From Anaerolineales bacterium (GTDB lineage: Bacteria > Chloroflexota > Anaerolineae > Anaerolineales > E44-bin32), in assembly GCA_030606845.1 (NCBI GenBank), contig JAUWFP010000108.1:1-7090 (forward strand): DNA of 7,090 bases. The letters run 5' to 3'. This document shows, one piece after another, positions 1 to 5,465 of this stretch (positions are counted from its first letter, which is position 1; every line of letters starts with the position of its first letter). A program made the position numbers and the translations under genes. The notes below the pieces were generated by a model. The model had not been told where the DNA came from and did not search any database. It was given only the letters and a program-made list of their open reading frames with translations.

Positions 1-2
1 CC

Positions 3-680
3 ATGACGAATAAAGTGCTTGTCGTCGATGATGATAAAACTCTGCTGCGCTTCGTCTCTGAATACTTAAAGAAAGAGGGTTTTCAGGTTGCGATCGCAGA
101 CCGGGGACAGAAGGCGCTGCGCCAATTTTACAAGGAGCGTCCAGAGATTGTGCTTCTGGATGTCATGATGCCCGGGATGGATGGCTGGGAGGTTTGCGCC
201 CGACTCAAGGAGTTGGCCGATGTGCCTGTAATCCTGCTCACGGCCAAGACCGCGGAAGCAGACAAGCTGCGCGGCTTCCGTCTCGGCGTTGACGACTACA
301 TCACCAAGCCCTTCAGCATGGCCGAGCTTGTTGCCCGCATTCAGGCTGTGCTCGCTCGAACACAGTCGGACAGCGAGGATGATGTCCTCTTCGCTGGAGT
401 GATTGCTGTGGATATGCTAAAACGCGAGGCGCGCATAGAGGATCGAGTGCTCGACCTCACTCCAACAGAATTTCGACTTCTCGCCGCTCTCGCTCGCCGT
501 TCCGGAGAAGCAGTTTCGCAGGATGATCTGATCGCAGATGTTTGGGGGGAGATGAGAGTTAAGAGCGGCAGTGCGCTGCGACGTTATATCTGGCTTCTGC
601 GCCGGAAAATTGAACTCGACCCAGAGAACCCTGCGCGGCTGGTCACTGTCCGGGGCTACGGCTACCGCCTGGAGACGTAA
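3..680 (+). CDS. OmpR/PhoB-family two-component response regulator
   Basis: This 225-residue cytoplasmic protein receives a phosphoryl group from a sensor kinase and binds DNA to control transcription. The receiver domain (about residues 3-118) has the acidic pocket D9/D10/D11, the phospho-acceptor D53 in LLDVMMPGMDG, the switch threonine T80 and the conserved lysine K102 in TKPF. The winged-helix effector domain (about 128-223) shows LTPTEFRLL, a recognition-helix region around SALRRYIWLLRRKIE, and the C-terminal wing VRGYGYRL. Length and domain order are normal for the family. The ATG at position 3 gives the usual MxxKVLVVDDD beginning, but only two bases upstream are visible, so the ribosome binding site cannot be judged. 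No kinase gene follows; a strong terminator lies 76 bp after the stop, so the gene ends its transcript. Target genes and cognate kinase are unknown. Confidence 0.96.
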   Translation: MTNKVLVVDDDKTLLRFVSEYLKKEGFQVAIADRGQKALRQFYKERPEIVLLDVMMPGMDGWEVCARLKELADVPVILLTAKTAEADKLRGFRLGVDDYITKPFSMAELVARIQAVLARTQSDSEDDVLFAGVIAVDMLKREARIEDRVLDLTPTEFRLLAALARRSGEAVSQDDLIADVWGEMRVKSGSALRRYIWLLRRKIELDPENPARLVTVRGYGYRLET

Positions 681-755
681 GCCCTCGGCACTTGCTTATA
701 ATAATTTGTCCACCCTAGGAATCGATCACCGGGGTCGACACACGGGTCAGCCCAT

Positions 756-791
756 AACCTCCCGCAGGTTTCAAACCTGCGGGAGGTTTTT
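756..791 (+). terminator. Intrinsic terminator after the response regulator; perfect 16-bp hairpin
   Basis: AACCTCCCGCAGGTTT (756-771) and AAACCTGCGGGAGGTT (773-788) are perfect reverse complements separated by a single C, and the right arm runs into a short T tract (787-791). In RNA the loop would open to 3-5 nt. The T run is on the plus strand only; the minus strand continues into ATGGG, so it serves the response regulator transcript. Hairpins of this sequence resemble ones I associate with Chloroflexota genomes, where they may be dispersed copies; that link is recollection, not a search. Confidence 0.85.
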
Positions 792-1122
792 AGACCTGCA
801 TCAGATTTTCCATTCATATTGCAAGGCGCAGGCTGTGTCTGTGACCGGAAGCAGAACTTCCTGACTCAACATATTGCAGAAGTGTTGTGGACTGGGCCGG
901 GGTAGTTTAACTAAGGGATTTCTGGTTGTCAGTTAACCTGATGATGATAATCTCGAGCATTACTTGATGCAGCTCCCGCCTGAAAGCTGCGAGAATCGCT
1001 GCTCTCTGGGCTAGTTCAGAATGACACCACACAATAACATCTATGATTTAATCCGAAAAATAGGCGCTTAGTTGTTGATGTAAATTAATCGAGGGAGTAT
1101 CCGGCGTGTTCTCAAGAGGATA

Positions 1123-1167
1123 GACCTCACTCCCCAGATGACCGCATGGCTCTGGAGGAGCAAGGTC
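1123..1167 (-). terminator. Possible terminator hairpin after the SIMPL gene, without a T run
   Basis: Arms 1123-1138 and 1151-1167 form an imperfect inverted repeat 29 bp past the SIMPL stop codon. In the minus-strand RNA it would pair over about 16 bp with one bulged base and two G-U wobbles, which are C/A mismatches on the plus strand, so the fold favours the minus-strand transcript. The loop is 12 nt. No T tract follows, so it may be a Rho-dependent or 3'-end-protecting hairpin rather than a classical terminator. Confidence 0.4.
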
Positions 1168-1196
1168 TACTCGGAAAATTTACTGAACGATCGGCG

Positions 1197-1952
1197 CTAC
1201 TGCAGCAACTCAAAGGTCACAGTCACGCGGGCGTTGATCGAGATTTGGCCAGGGGCGAATGCGCCGTCGAAATCCGAGGAGGGTCCGGATGCGTTCTGCA
1301 CGACGTTCTGCGACATCCCTGCGGAGCGAGAACCCCACCAACCGTAGCCGTACCAGGACCACCAGCCGACGTGGTCTTCGTAAATTGACTTAGGTTTGCC
1401 GACGGAGATCGAGAGCACACCCGCCATCGCCTCGGCTTTTTCGCCAGCAGCCTGAACGGCTAATGCCCGCGCCTGGTCTCGATATTTTCTCAGCTCTGAT
1501 GTGCGGAAATCGATCCCGTGAACGTTGGTGGCCCCGGCTTCGGTGACCGCTGTCAATAAATCCTCGAACACATCAATATCACGCAGGATGACCACAATTG
1601 TGCGGCGCACATAATACCCGGTGATATCCGTGTAGGGGTAGGAATCTTCGTGCCTGGGCTCGATACTGATGTAGTCTGTTTGGATGTCCTTTGCTGCAAC
1701 TGAATAGCGTTTGGTGATGTTGATGACCTCCTGAACGCTGCTGTCATTTCTTCGTTTCGCTACGCTCAACTCCCGATGGAAATTTTCCACTCCTAACGTG
1801 ATAAGAACCTCATCGGGCACCACCTTCACGACGGCTTCTCCGGAGACCGTTATCACTCCGGGGTCTGGCTCTACCTGAGTGGGCAGGCCAACCGCGCCGA
1901 CCATAAAAAAGGCACATACAACCGCTAGAATCAATCCCGGTGCTTGTTTCAT
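1197..1952 (-). CDS. Secreted SIMPL-domain (DUF541) protein
   Basis: This 251-residue protein belongs to the SIMPL/DUF541 family, exported proteins of poorly defined function; relatives in other bacteria have been tied to oxidative-stress protection and envelope processes. Residues 1-23 form a signal peptide: a Lys near the start, a hydrophobic stretch LILAVVCAFFMVGAVG, and a likely cleavage just after it. Cys13 does not sit in a good lipobox. The mature part starts with the family signature ITVSGEAVVKVVPDEVLITLGVE (about 34-56, given here in outline), followed by TDYISIEPR and GYYVRRTIVVILRD, and ends with the usual strand INARVTVTFEL. An aromatic segment at 197-206 (five Trp, two Tyr) sits in the variable loop. 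The ATG at 1952 is well supported by AAGAAGGAGG 8 bp upstream (1961-1970). It appears to be monocistronic. Confidence 0.9.
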   Translation of the reverse strand: MKQAPGLILAVVCAFFMVGAVGLPTQVEPDPGVITVSGEAVVKVVPDEVLITLGVENFHRELSVAKRRNDSSVQEVINITKRYSVAAKDIQTDYISIEPRHEDSYPYTDITGYYVRRTIVVILRDIDVFEDLLTAVTEAGATNVHGIDFRTSELRKYRDQARALAVQAAGEKAEAMAGVLSISVGKPKSIYEDHVGWWSWYGYGWWGSRSAGMSQNVVQNASGPSSDFDGAFAPGQISINARVTVTFELLQ

Positions 1953-1960
1953 CGTTCGAA

Positions 1961-1970
1961 CCTCCTTCTT
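1961..1970 (-). promoter_or_regulatory. Ribosome binding site of the SIMPL gene
   Basis: AAGAAGGAGG on the minus strand lies 8 nt before the ATG at 1952. It is a near-perfect Shine-Dalgarno sequence and fixes the start of the signal peptide. Confidence 0.8.
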
Positions 1971-2010
1971 AGTGAATATTCTCGTTTATGTGACAACACT
2001 TTGAGATCAG

Positions 2011-2247
2011 CTATCTTGATAAGTGCGTGCTGCAACTGTAGGTATAGCGATGCTCTGTGTCTTGGTCCCGCCCGAACGGAGGCAATTCAGCGTCAAGTTC
2101 ATGGCAAATGGCGCAATGCTCTAAAGGCACCTTTGTGGTAATTACACATCCTGGCACATATCGAGCGAGTAGATTATGTGTGAATGAAGCCCTTTTCAAT
2201 AACGTGCTGGAATAAACACCGCATATATACTCCCTTTCGCGAACCAC
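2011..2247 (-). CDS. Doubtful small Cys-rich ORF, possible zinc-binding peptide
   Basis: This is an open frame of 78 codons with a GTG start in the divergent spacer. I do not recognise the protein. Its only notable feature is a C-terminal pattern C45-x2-C48 followed by C72-x2-H75, which would suit a small zinc finger or zinc ribbon. Internal GTG codons at residues 31 and 40 could give a shorter 39-48-residue form. No clear Shine-Dalgarno sequence precedes any of the candidate starts, and the N-terminal half looks unstructured. It could equally be chance or a decayed gene. Its stop codon lies 58 bp upstream of the SIMPL start on the same strand, so the two could be co-transcribed if it is real. 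Confidence 0.2.
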   Translation of the reverse strand: MVREREYICGVYSSTLLKRASFTHNLLARYVPGCVITTKVPLEHCAICHELDAELPPFGRDQDTEHRYTYSCSTHLSR

Positions 2248-2425
2248 GCGTATTGCTCCGATGACGGCTTGCAGGAGCAGGTAAAATTAAACAGGTTTGG
2301 CATCTTGTGCTTGACGCGGGAATATTTTATGGGGGGCTGGGTGAAATGCGTTGGGTTTTACTAGTTGAGGCCGCGTAGTGAATCGATGCGTTTTGTTATT
2401 GAAATTATGGAAAGGTTAGGTTCCT

Positions 2426-2743
2426 ATGGTTGAGATCCATCTTTACGGAAAGCTCAGGCGGCATGCACCTGGCAGCAGTCCTTCAAGGGACAGTGTGATT
2501 ATTGTCGATCCAATGGAGGAGGAAACAATTGAGATGCTTCTCGAGCGGGCGGGAATAGGGGCTGACGAAATCTATCATATCTTTCTAAACTCGAAACTGC
2601 TCGCGACCCATAATGCGATGGCAAATTGGTTGGGCTATCATCAGGTCCGAGAATCTCCGTTTGACTGGGACTTGAAAGTGCCGGTGAAGGATGGCGATCG
2701 TATTGGTTTATTCGGGGAAGATATGGCTGCTCTGGTTGTCTGA
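2426..2743 (+). CDS. MoaD/ThiS-like beta-grasp protein without C-terminal Gly-Gly
   Basis: This 105-residue small cytoplasmic protein has a ubiquitin/beta-grasp fold. The first strand VEIHLYGKLRRHAP (2-15) matches the MoaD opening. The helix region ETIEMLLERAGIGADEI (33-49), the strand HIFLNSKLL (51-59) and the last-strand motif VKDGDRIGLF (87-96) follow in family order. Two features depart from MoaD: about 20 extra residues (61-82, rich in aromatics and containing ANWLGYHQV) between the fourth strand and the DGDRI motif, and a C terminus ending in ALVV instead of Gly-Gly. It therefore should not act as a thiocarboxylated sulfur carrier. It resembles the tailed MoaD-like protein at 4925-5290 in its IGLF strand. 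It converges on the AOR operon from the opposite strand, with its own upstream region. ATG 2426 is preceded by AAAGG and TTAGG, a modest ribosome binding site. Role inferred only: accessory to the AOR enzyme. Confidence 0.8.
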   Translation: MVEIHLYGKLRRHAPGSSPSRDSVIIVDPMEEETIEMLLERAGIGADEIYHIFLNSKLLATHNAMANWLGYHQVRESPFDWDLKVPVKDGDRIGLFGEDMAALVV

Positions 2744-2814
2744 TTCATCATAAGAAATAGACCACATCTCTTCAGGGTTTAGAGAGCAACCCGGCGCGGT
2801 ATCATCTAGGCAGG

Positions 2815-2850
2815 AAAAAAGACGGGGCGAGATTTTTCTCGCCCCGTCTC
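2815..2850 (-). terminator. Intrinsic terminator of the AOR operon
   Basis: GACGGGGCGAGA (2821-2832) and TCTCGCCCCGTC (2837-2848) form a perfect 12-bp GC-rich stem with a 4-nt loop. On the minus strand it is followed directly by a run of six T (2820-2815), the classical layout for the operon ending at 2887. On the plus strand there is no T run after the stem, so any stop of the convergent gene ending at 2743 would be weaker. Confidence 0.9.
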
Positions 2851-2886
2851 AGTGACCAACACTGGGAAAAGGTTTTCCTCTTCCTG

Positions 2887-3126
2887 CTATCCCCCCGCAA
2901 TCGCTGGAGCGAAAGCAATCCGATCGCCGTCTTCGACGATCTCATCCAGCTCGGTTATCACGTGATTACGAATGACTATTTTCACTTCATCAGCAGGAAG
3001 ACCCAATATCTGTATCAGATCCGCGGGGGTGGCGCCAGGATCAACTTTGATATATTTGGAGCCACCCACGGGCAGATCTGGGAGATACTTTCTCAGCGTC
3101 GCAAAAACCGTGACCTCAACCTGCAT
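2887..3126 (-). CDS. MoaD/ThiS-family sulfur-carrier-like protein with C-terminal Gly-Gly
   Basis: This 79-residue beta-grasp protein has typical MoaD length. It starts QVEVTVFATLRKYLPDLP, has the helix TPADLIQILGLP (33-44), the strand VKIVIRNHVI (48-57), the motif VEDGDRIAFAPAIAGG, and terminates exactly at Gly78-Gly79. In MoaD and ThiS this end is adenylated and thiocarboxylated so that it can donate sulfur; here the likely product is the dithiolene of the tungsten pterin cofactor used by the AOR next door. It is the last gene of the operon, 5 bp after the AOR stop. The ATG at 3126 gives the family-typical start, but GCGGAG abuts it with no spacing. A TTG at 3150, overlapping the AOR end by 19 bp and preceded by AAGG at 7 nt, would add eight residues (MGARRLAE). 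Translation is probably coupled to AOR. Confidence 0.88.
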   Translation of the reverse strand: MQVEVTVFATLRKYLPDLPVGGSKYIKVDPGATPADLIQILGLPADEVKIVIRNHVITELDEIVEDGDRIAFAPAIAGG

Positions 3127-3131
3127 CTCCG

Positions 3132-4889
3132 CTAATCTTCGTGCACCCAAGCGAAAACCTTATCCAGTTCCTCGTCCGTCATGGACCATACTACATCATG
3201 TGGAGGCAGCTTCTCATAGCGCATGAATTCCGGTAGACGGTCATCCTCTTTGGTGAAGCCGGCCCGCTCATTGAATAGGCGTTCCATTTTGAGGACCTCT
3301 TTGCCCAGCGCTATTGCGTCGTCACCGGTGAGATCTATGCCCATTACCCCAGCGACCGTATCTACCATTCCCTCAAAGCCTGTCTGAATGTCAAGGATTG
3401 GGAAGGCGATGAACAGGCAGTAGCCGCTGCTGTCGATAAAGGCTGTTGATGCCTGGAAGGCGAGTGATAAATCCGCCTTGCCTTCATCTGTCAGGGGGTC
3501 AAGCTTGCCGCTGACGCCTGCGATCTCAGGAGCGATGGTGTAGCCGGATGTGTGATCCGCCCCCATAGTCGAGGTGGCGTAGGTTACACCGATGCCCTTA
3601 ATAGCCCGCGGTTCGTAGGCTGGCATCGACTGGCCTTTAACCGTCGGTACCCGGTGAACGCCGAAAGCCTTAGCTGTGGCCTCTACACCCTGACCGAGTA
3701 TGCGACCCATTGGTGTCTTATTCCGGATCTCATTGAACAGCTTCAAAGCCCCTTCTGCGTCGCCGAACTCGAGTAACCCGCCTTCCATCGCAATCGCGAT
3801 TGAATTGCCCGCCTCGATCGTGTCCAGACCTAGATCGTTGCATTCCCGTGTCATTCGAGCGATGATGTCCAGATTATCGATCCCGCAATTGGCGCCTAAA
3901 GCCCAGGCGGTCTCGTACTCAAGGCATGAGACCAACGCCTCTCCTGATTCATCGGGATATATGTTGGAACACTGGATGATGCATCCCGGATGGCATCCGT
4001 GGCCTGTCATCCCTTTCCCGTCCCGCTTCTCCACAACCTCGGCAATCGCCTCTCCAGAGATCTTCGCCGCGCCTTCAAATTGGCCGGCGCTGAAGTTGCG
4101 CGTCGGCAGGCCTCCCGCTTCGTTGACGATATTCATCAAGACATCAGTGCCGTATGCGTTTAACCCGCCGTCTTTCTTGGTCAGCGCGTGCTCCTGTATC
4201 GCTTCCGTTAAATTCTTCCTACCCTTTTCAAAGAGCTCCTTATTGGCTATGTCTACACCTGGCCCGCCGGCATCATCGATCACGATTGCCTTGATGCCGC
4301 GTGCGCCAAGGACCGCACCCAAGCCGCCGCGTCCAGCATAGCGACCGGGTTTGTTCTCCGGATCGTTGACGGAGATACCGGCGTTGGAGAGTTTCATCTC
4401 ACCAGCCTGACCGATTCCGATCACAGCTGTCTTGGGATAATCCTTCCAAAGGATTTCATCGATTTCATACATCCCTTTGCCCATGAGATCAGAAGCGTCT
4501 TTGAACTCCACGCCATCCTTAGTGATCACCAGGTAGTACCACTGATCCTTTGCAGGAGTTCCCTCCAGGATAATGGCTGCCAGACCGAGTTTGGCGATTT
4601 TTTGCCCTGAGAGACCTCCTGCGTTGCTCTCTTTGATCGTCCCCGTTAGAGGGCTTTTTCCTCCAAAAGAGGTGCGGCCGCTGCTGGGTGCAGCAGGTGT
4701 CCCAGTGACCCATCCCGGGGCGATGACCACTTTGTTGTTGGGCCCTAAGGGATGGCAGGTGGGGGGGATCTCCTCAAAAACGATGGCCGATGTCATCCCT
4801 CTCCCACCCCACTTTGCCCACTTTTTTGGTACATCTTCGTAGGTGGCTTTTTGATTTGACATGTTGATACGTACTATCTTTCTTGTCAT
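3132..4889 (-). CDS. Tungsten-dependent aldehyde:ferredoxin oxidoreductase (AOR) family enzyme
   Basis: At 585 residues this is near full family length (about 600). AOR enzymes oxidise aldehydes to carboxylic acids at a tungsten bis-pterin centre and pass electrons through a [4Fe-4S] cluster to ferredoxin; some members work in reverse or on other substrates. The N-terminal domain shows WGGRGMTSAIVFEE (27-40), SPLTGTIKESNAGG (79-92) and the pterin-binding GRGGLGAVLGARGIKAI (187-202 region). Cluster ligands are C299, C303, C307 and distant C491 (SSGYCLF). Candidate active-site residues are E326 in LEYETAWALGANCGI and H446 in TMGADHTSGY. The first two ligands are spaced Cx3C rather than the usual Cx2C. 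No signal peptide is present, so it is cytoplasmic. ATG 4889 is fixed by AAGGAGG 5 nt upstream. It is the middle gene of a three-gene operon flanked by MoaD-like genes. The substrate cannot be told from sequence. Confidence 0.93.
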   Translation of the reverse strand: MTRKIVRINMSNQKATYEDVPKKWAKWGGRGMTSAIVFEEIPPTCHPLGPNNKVVIAPGWVTGTPAAPSSGRTSFGGKSPLTGTIKESNAGGLSGQKIAKLGLAAIILEGTPAKDQWYYLVITKDGVEFKDASDLMGKGMYEIDEILWKDYPKTAVIGIGQAGEMKLSNAGISVNDPENKPGRYAGRGGLGAVLGARGIKAIVIDDAGGPGVDIANKELFEKGRKNLTEAIQEHALTKKDGGLNAYGTDVLMNIVNEAGGLPTRNFSAGQFEGAAKISGEAIAEVVEKRDGKGMTGHGCHPGCIIQCSNIYPDESGEALVSCLEYETAWALGANCGIDNLDIIARMTRECNDLGLDTIEAGNSIAIAMEGGLLEFGDAEGALKLFNEIRNKTPMGRILGQGVEATAKAFGVHRVPTVKGQSMPAYEPRAIKGIGVTYATSTMGADHTSGYTIAPEIAGVSGKLDPLTDEGKADLSLAFQASTAFIDSSGYCLFIAFPILDIQTGFEGMVDTVAGVMGIDLTGDDAIALGKEVLKMERLFNERAGFTKEDDRLPEFMRYEKLPPHDVVWSMTDEELDKVFAWVHED

Positions 4890-4894
4890 GGCTC

Positions 4895-4901
4895 CCTCCT
4901 T
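4895..4901 (-). promoter_or_regulatory. Ribosome binding site of the AOR gene
   Basis: AAGGAGG on the minus strand, 5 nt before ATG 4889, lies in the 35-bp gap after the tailed MoaD-like gene. It is far stronger than the site of the gene before it, which suggests AOR is made in excess over its upstream partner. Confidence 0.8.
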
Positions 4902-4924
4902 GGATATCTCGGTCTTAATTGTGT

Positions 4925-5290
4925 TTATTCCTCGGTGGCTTTATAGATATTGTGCATCGCACCTTTTTCGTTCAAAGCTCGCGCCAAGGCATCTGACATA
5001 CGGACGCCGTCACGATATTGATAGGGCCACATGTGTTGGATTGAAAAAATCCCCACATGGTCGCCCTCACACAACGACTCCTCACGCGCTGCGTCAAATC
5101 CCGGGACATCGCAGAGAATTGCATTCTTAAAAACATACCCTTTTTCCTCAGCGGAAATCCCCAGCTTATCTTGCAGGTCACCGATGGTTGGATCTCCATC
5201 GAGCATAATTTCGGTTTGAGCTACATGATGACCGCCAGCGTGTTTCGCAATATCACCATAAAGTGAAATGTTTATCGTGATAGAAGGCAT
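4925..5290 (-). CDS. MoaD/ThiS-like beta-grasp protein with a C-terminal tail, first gene of the AOR operon
   Basis: This 121-residue protein has a beta-grasp core at about 3-84: SITINISLYGDIAKHAGG, the helix PTIGDLQDKLGISAEEKG (34-51), the strand YVFKNAIL (52-59), an acidic link, and LCEGDHVGIFSIQHM (73-87). The core aligns by eye with the two other MoaD-like proteins in the window, and its VGIF strand is closest to IGLF of the plus-strand one. There is no Gly-Gly end. Instead a 38-residue tail follows, beginning MWPYQYRDG and continuing with a probable helix (MSDALARALNEKG) and a polar end. Sulfur transfer therefore looks unlikely; binding to the AOR enzyme or guiding cofactor insertion is an inference from the 35-bp spacing to the AOR gene. 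ATG 5290 is the first in-frame ATG after an in-frame stop at 5327-5329, but its ribosome binding site is weak (CGGA). Confidence 0.82.
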   Translation of the reverse strand: MPSITINISLYGDIAKHAGGHHVAQTEIMLDGDPTIGDLQDKLGISAEEKGYVFKNAILCDVPGFDAAREESLCEGDHVGIFSIQHMWPYQYRDGVRMSDALARALNEKGAMHNIYKATEE

Positions 5291-5306
5291 TGATAATTCC
5301 GATGAG

Positions 5307-5330
5307 TTAGATTTTGCGATTGTTTTTCAA
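5307..5330 (-). CDS. Possible 7-codon leader ORF ahead of the AOR operon
   Basis: In the operon leader, GAGGAG (5341-5336) is followed after 5 nt by TTG (5330) and six sense codons (KNNRKI) before TAA, ending 16 bp before the first operon gene. The ribosome binding site is better than that of the gene itself, so translation of a leader followed by re-initiation is conceivable. TTG starts are weak and such short frames occur by chance. Confidence 0.2.
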   Translation of the reverse strand: MKNNRKI

Positions 5331-5437
5331 TAAAACTCCTCAGCAACCCTCCTTGAGAAAGCCCTAGTTGTATCACCGGGATCAGCGCGCTCTAAAGGAA
5401 TTGCCGTATATTCCGGATAATCGTCTTGTACCTTAAT

Positions 5438-5465
5438 ATGGTATAGGAAAAACAAGGAGTGTCAA
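5438..5465 (-). promoter_or_regulatory. Sigma-70-type promoter of the AOR operon
   Basis: On the minus strand a perfect TTGACA -35 box (5465-5460) is followed after 16 bp by TACCAT (5443-5438), a 4-of-6 match to the -10 consensus. Transcription would start near 5431 and give an untranslated leader of about 140 nt before ATG 5290. The weak -10 and short spacer suit a promoter that depends on an activator, and an inverted repeat lies just upstream at 5484-5520. Confidence 0.6.

Larger units (their letters stand above)
681..1196. other. Intergenic region, no gene seen
   Basis: These 516 bp lie between the response regulator and the convergent SIMPL gene. Apart from the terminator at 756-791 they contain only small inverted repeats: GCAGCT/AGCTGC (969-990), TTAACT/AGTTAA around 906-935, and the larger imperfect hairpin at 1123-1167. 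Open frames here are short, lack a convincing ribosome binding site and show no recognisable protein motif. No tRNA or known riboswitch pattern was seen by eye. Confidence 0.6.
1953..2425. other. Intergenic region between divergent SIMPL and MoaD-like genes
   Basis: This 473-bp divergent spacer must carry the promoters of both flanking genes, but I could not assign either with confidence. A TTGACG hexamer (2311-2316) has no good -10 partner at the proper distance. An inverted repeat TGCTCC/GGAGCA (2254-2279, 14-nt loop) is a possible operator. One doubtful minus-strand ORF (2011-2247) lies inside. The ribosome binding region of the plus-strand gene is AAAGGTTAGG at 2411-2420. Confidence 0.5.

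Noticed and set aside
571..864. 97-codon plus-strand frame overlapping the response regulator end and its terminator
   Set aside because: It crosses the terminator hairpin, lacks a ribosome binding site and is a shadow of the response regulator in another frame.
2311..2331. Promoter for the plus-strand MoaD-like gene based on TTGACG at 2311-2316
   Set aside because: No acceptable -10 hexamer at 16-18 bp; AATATT/TATTTT is much too close.
3700..4341. 213-codon open frame antisense to the AOR gene
   Set aside because: It lies wholly inside the well-supported AOR coding region on the opposite strand, shows no family motif, and its Pro/Ser-rich composition is what the complement of this gene gives.
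5291..5431. Molybdenum or tungsten cofactor riboswitch in the AOR operon leader
   Set aside because: Context and length would fit, but I could not lay out the conserved Moco/Tuco helices by eye; only short stems such as CTCA/TGAG were found. A covariance search would be needed to claim it.
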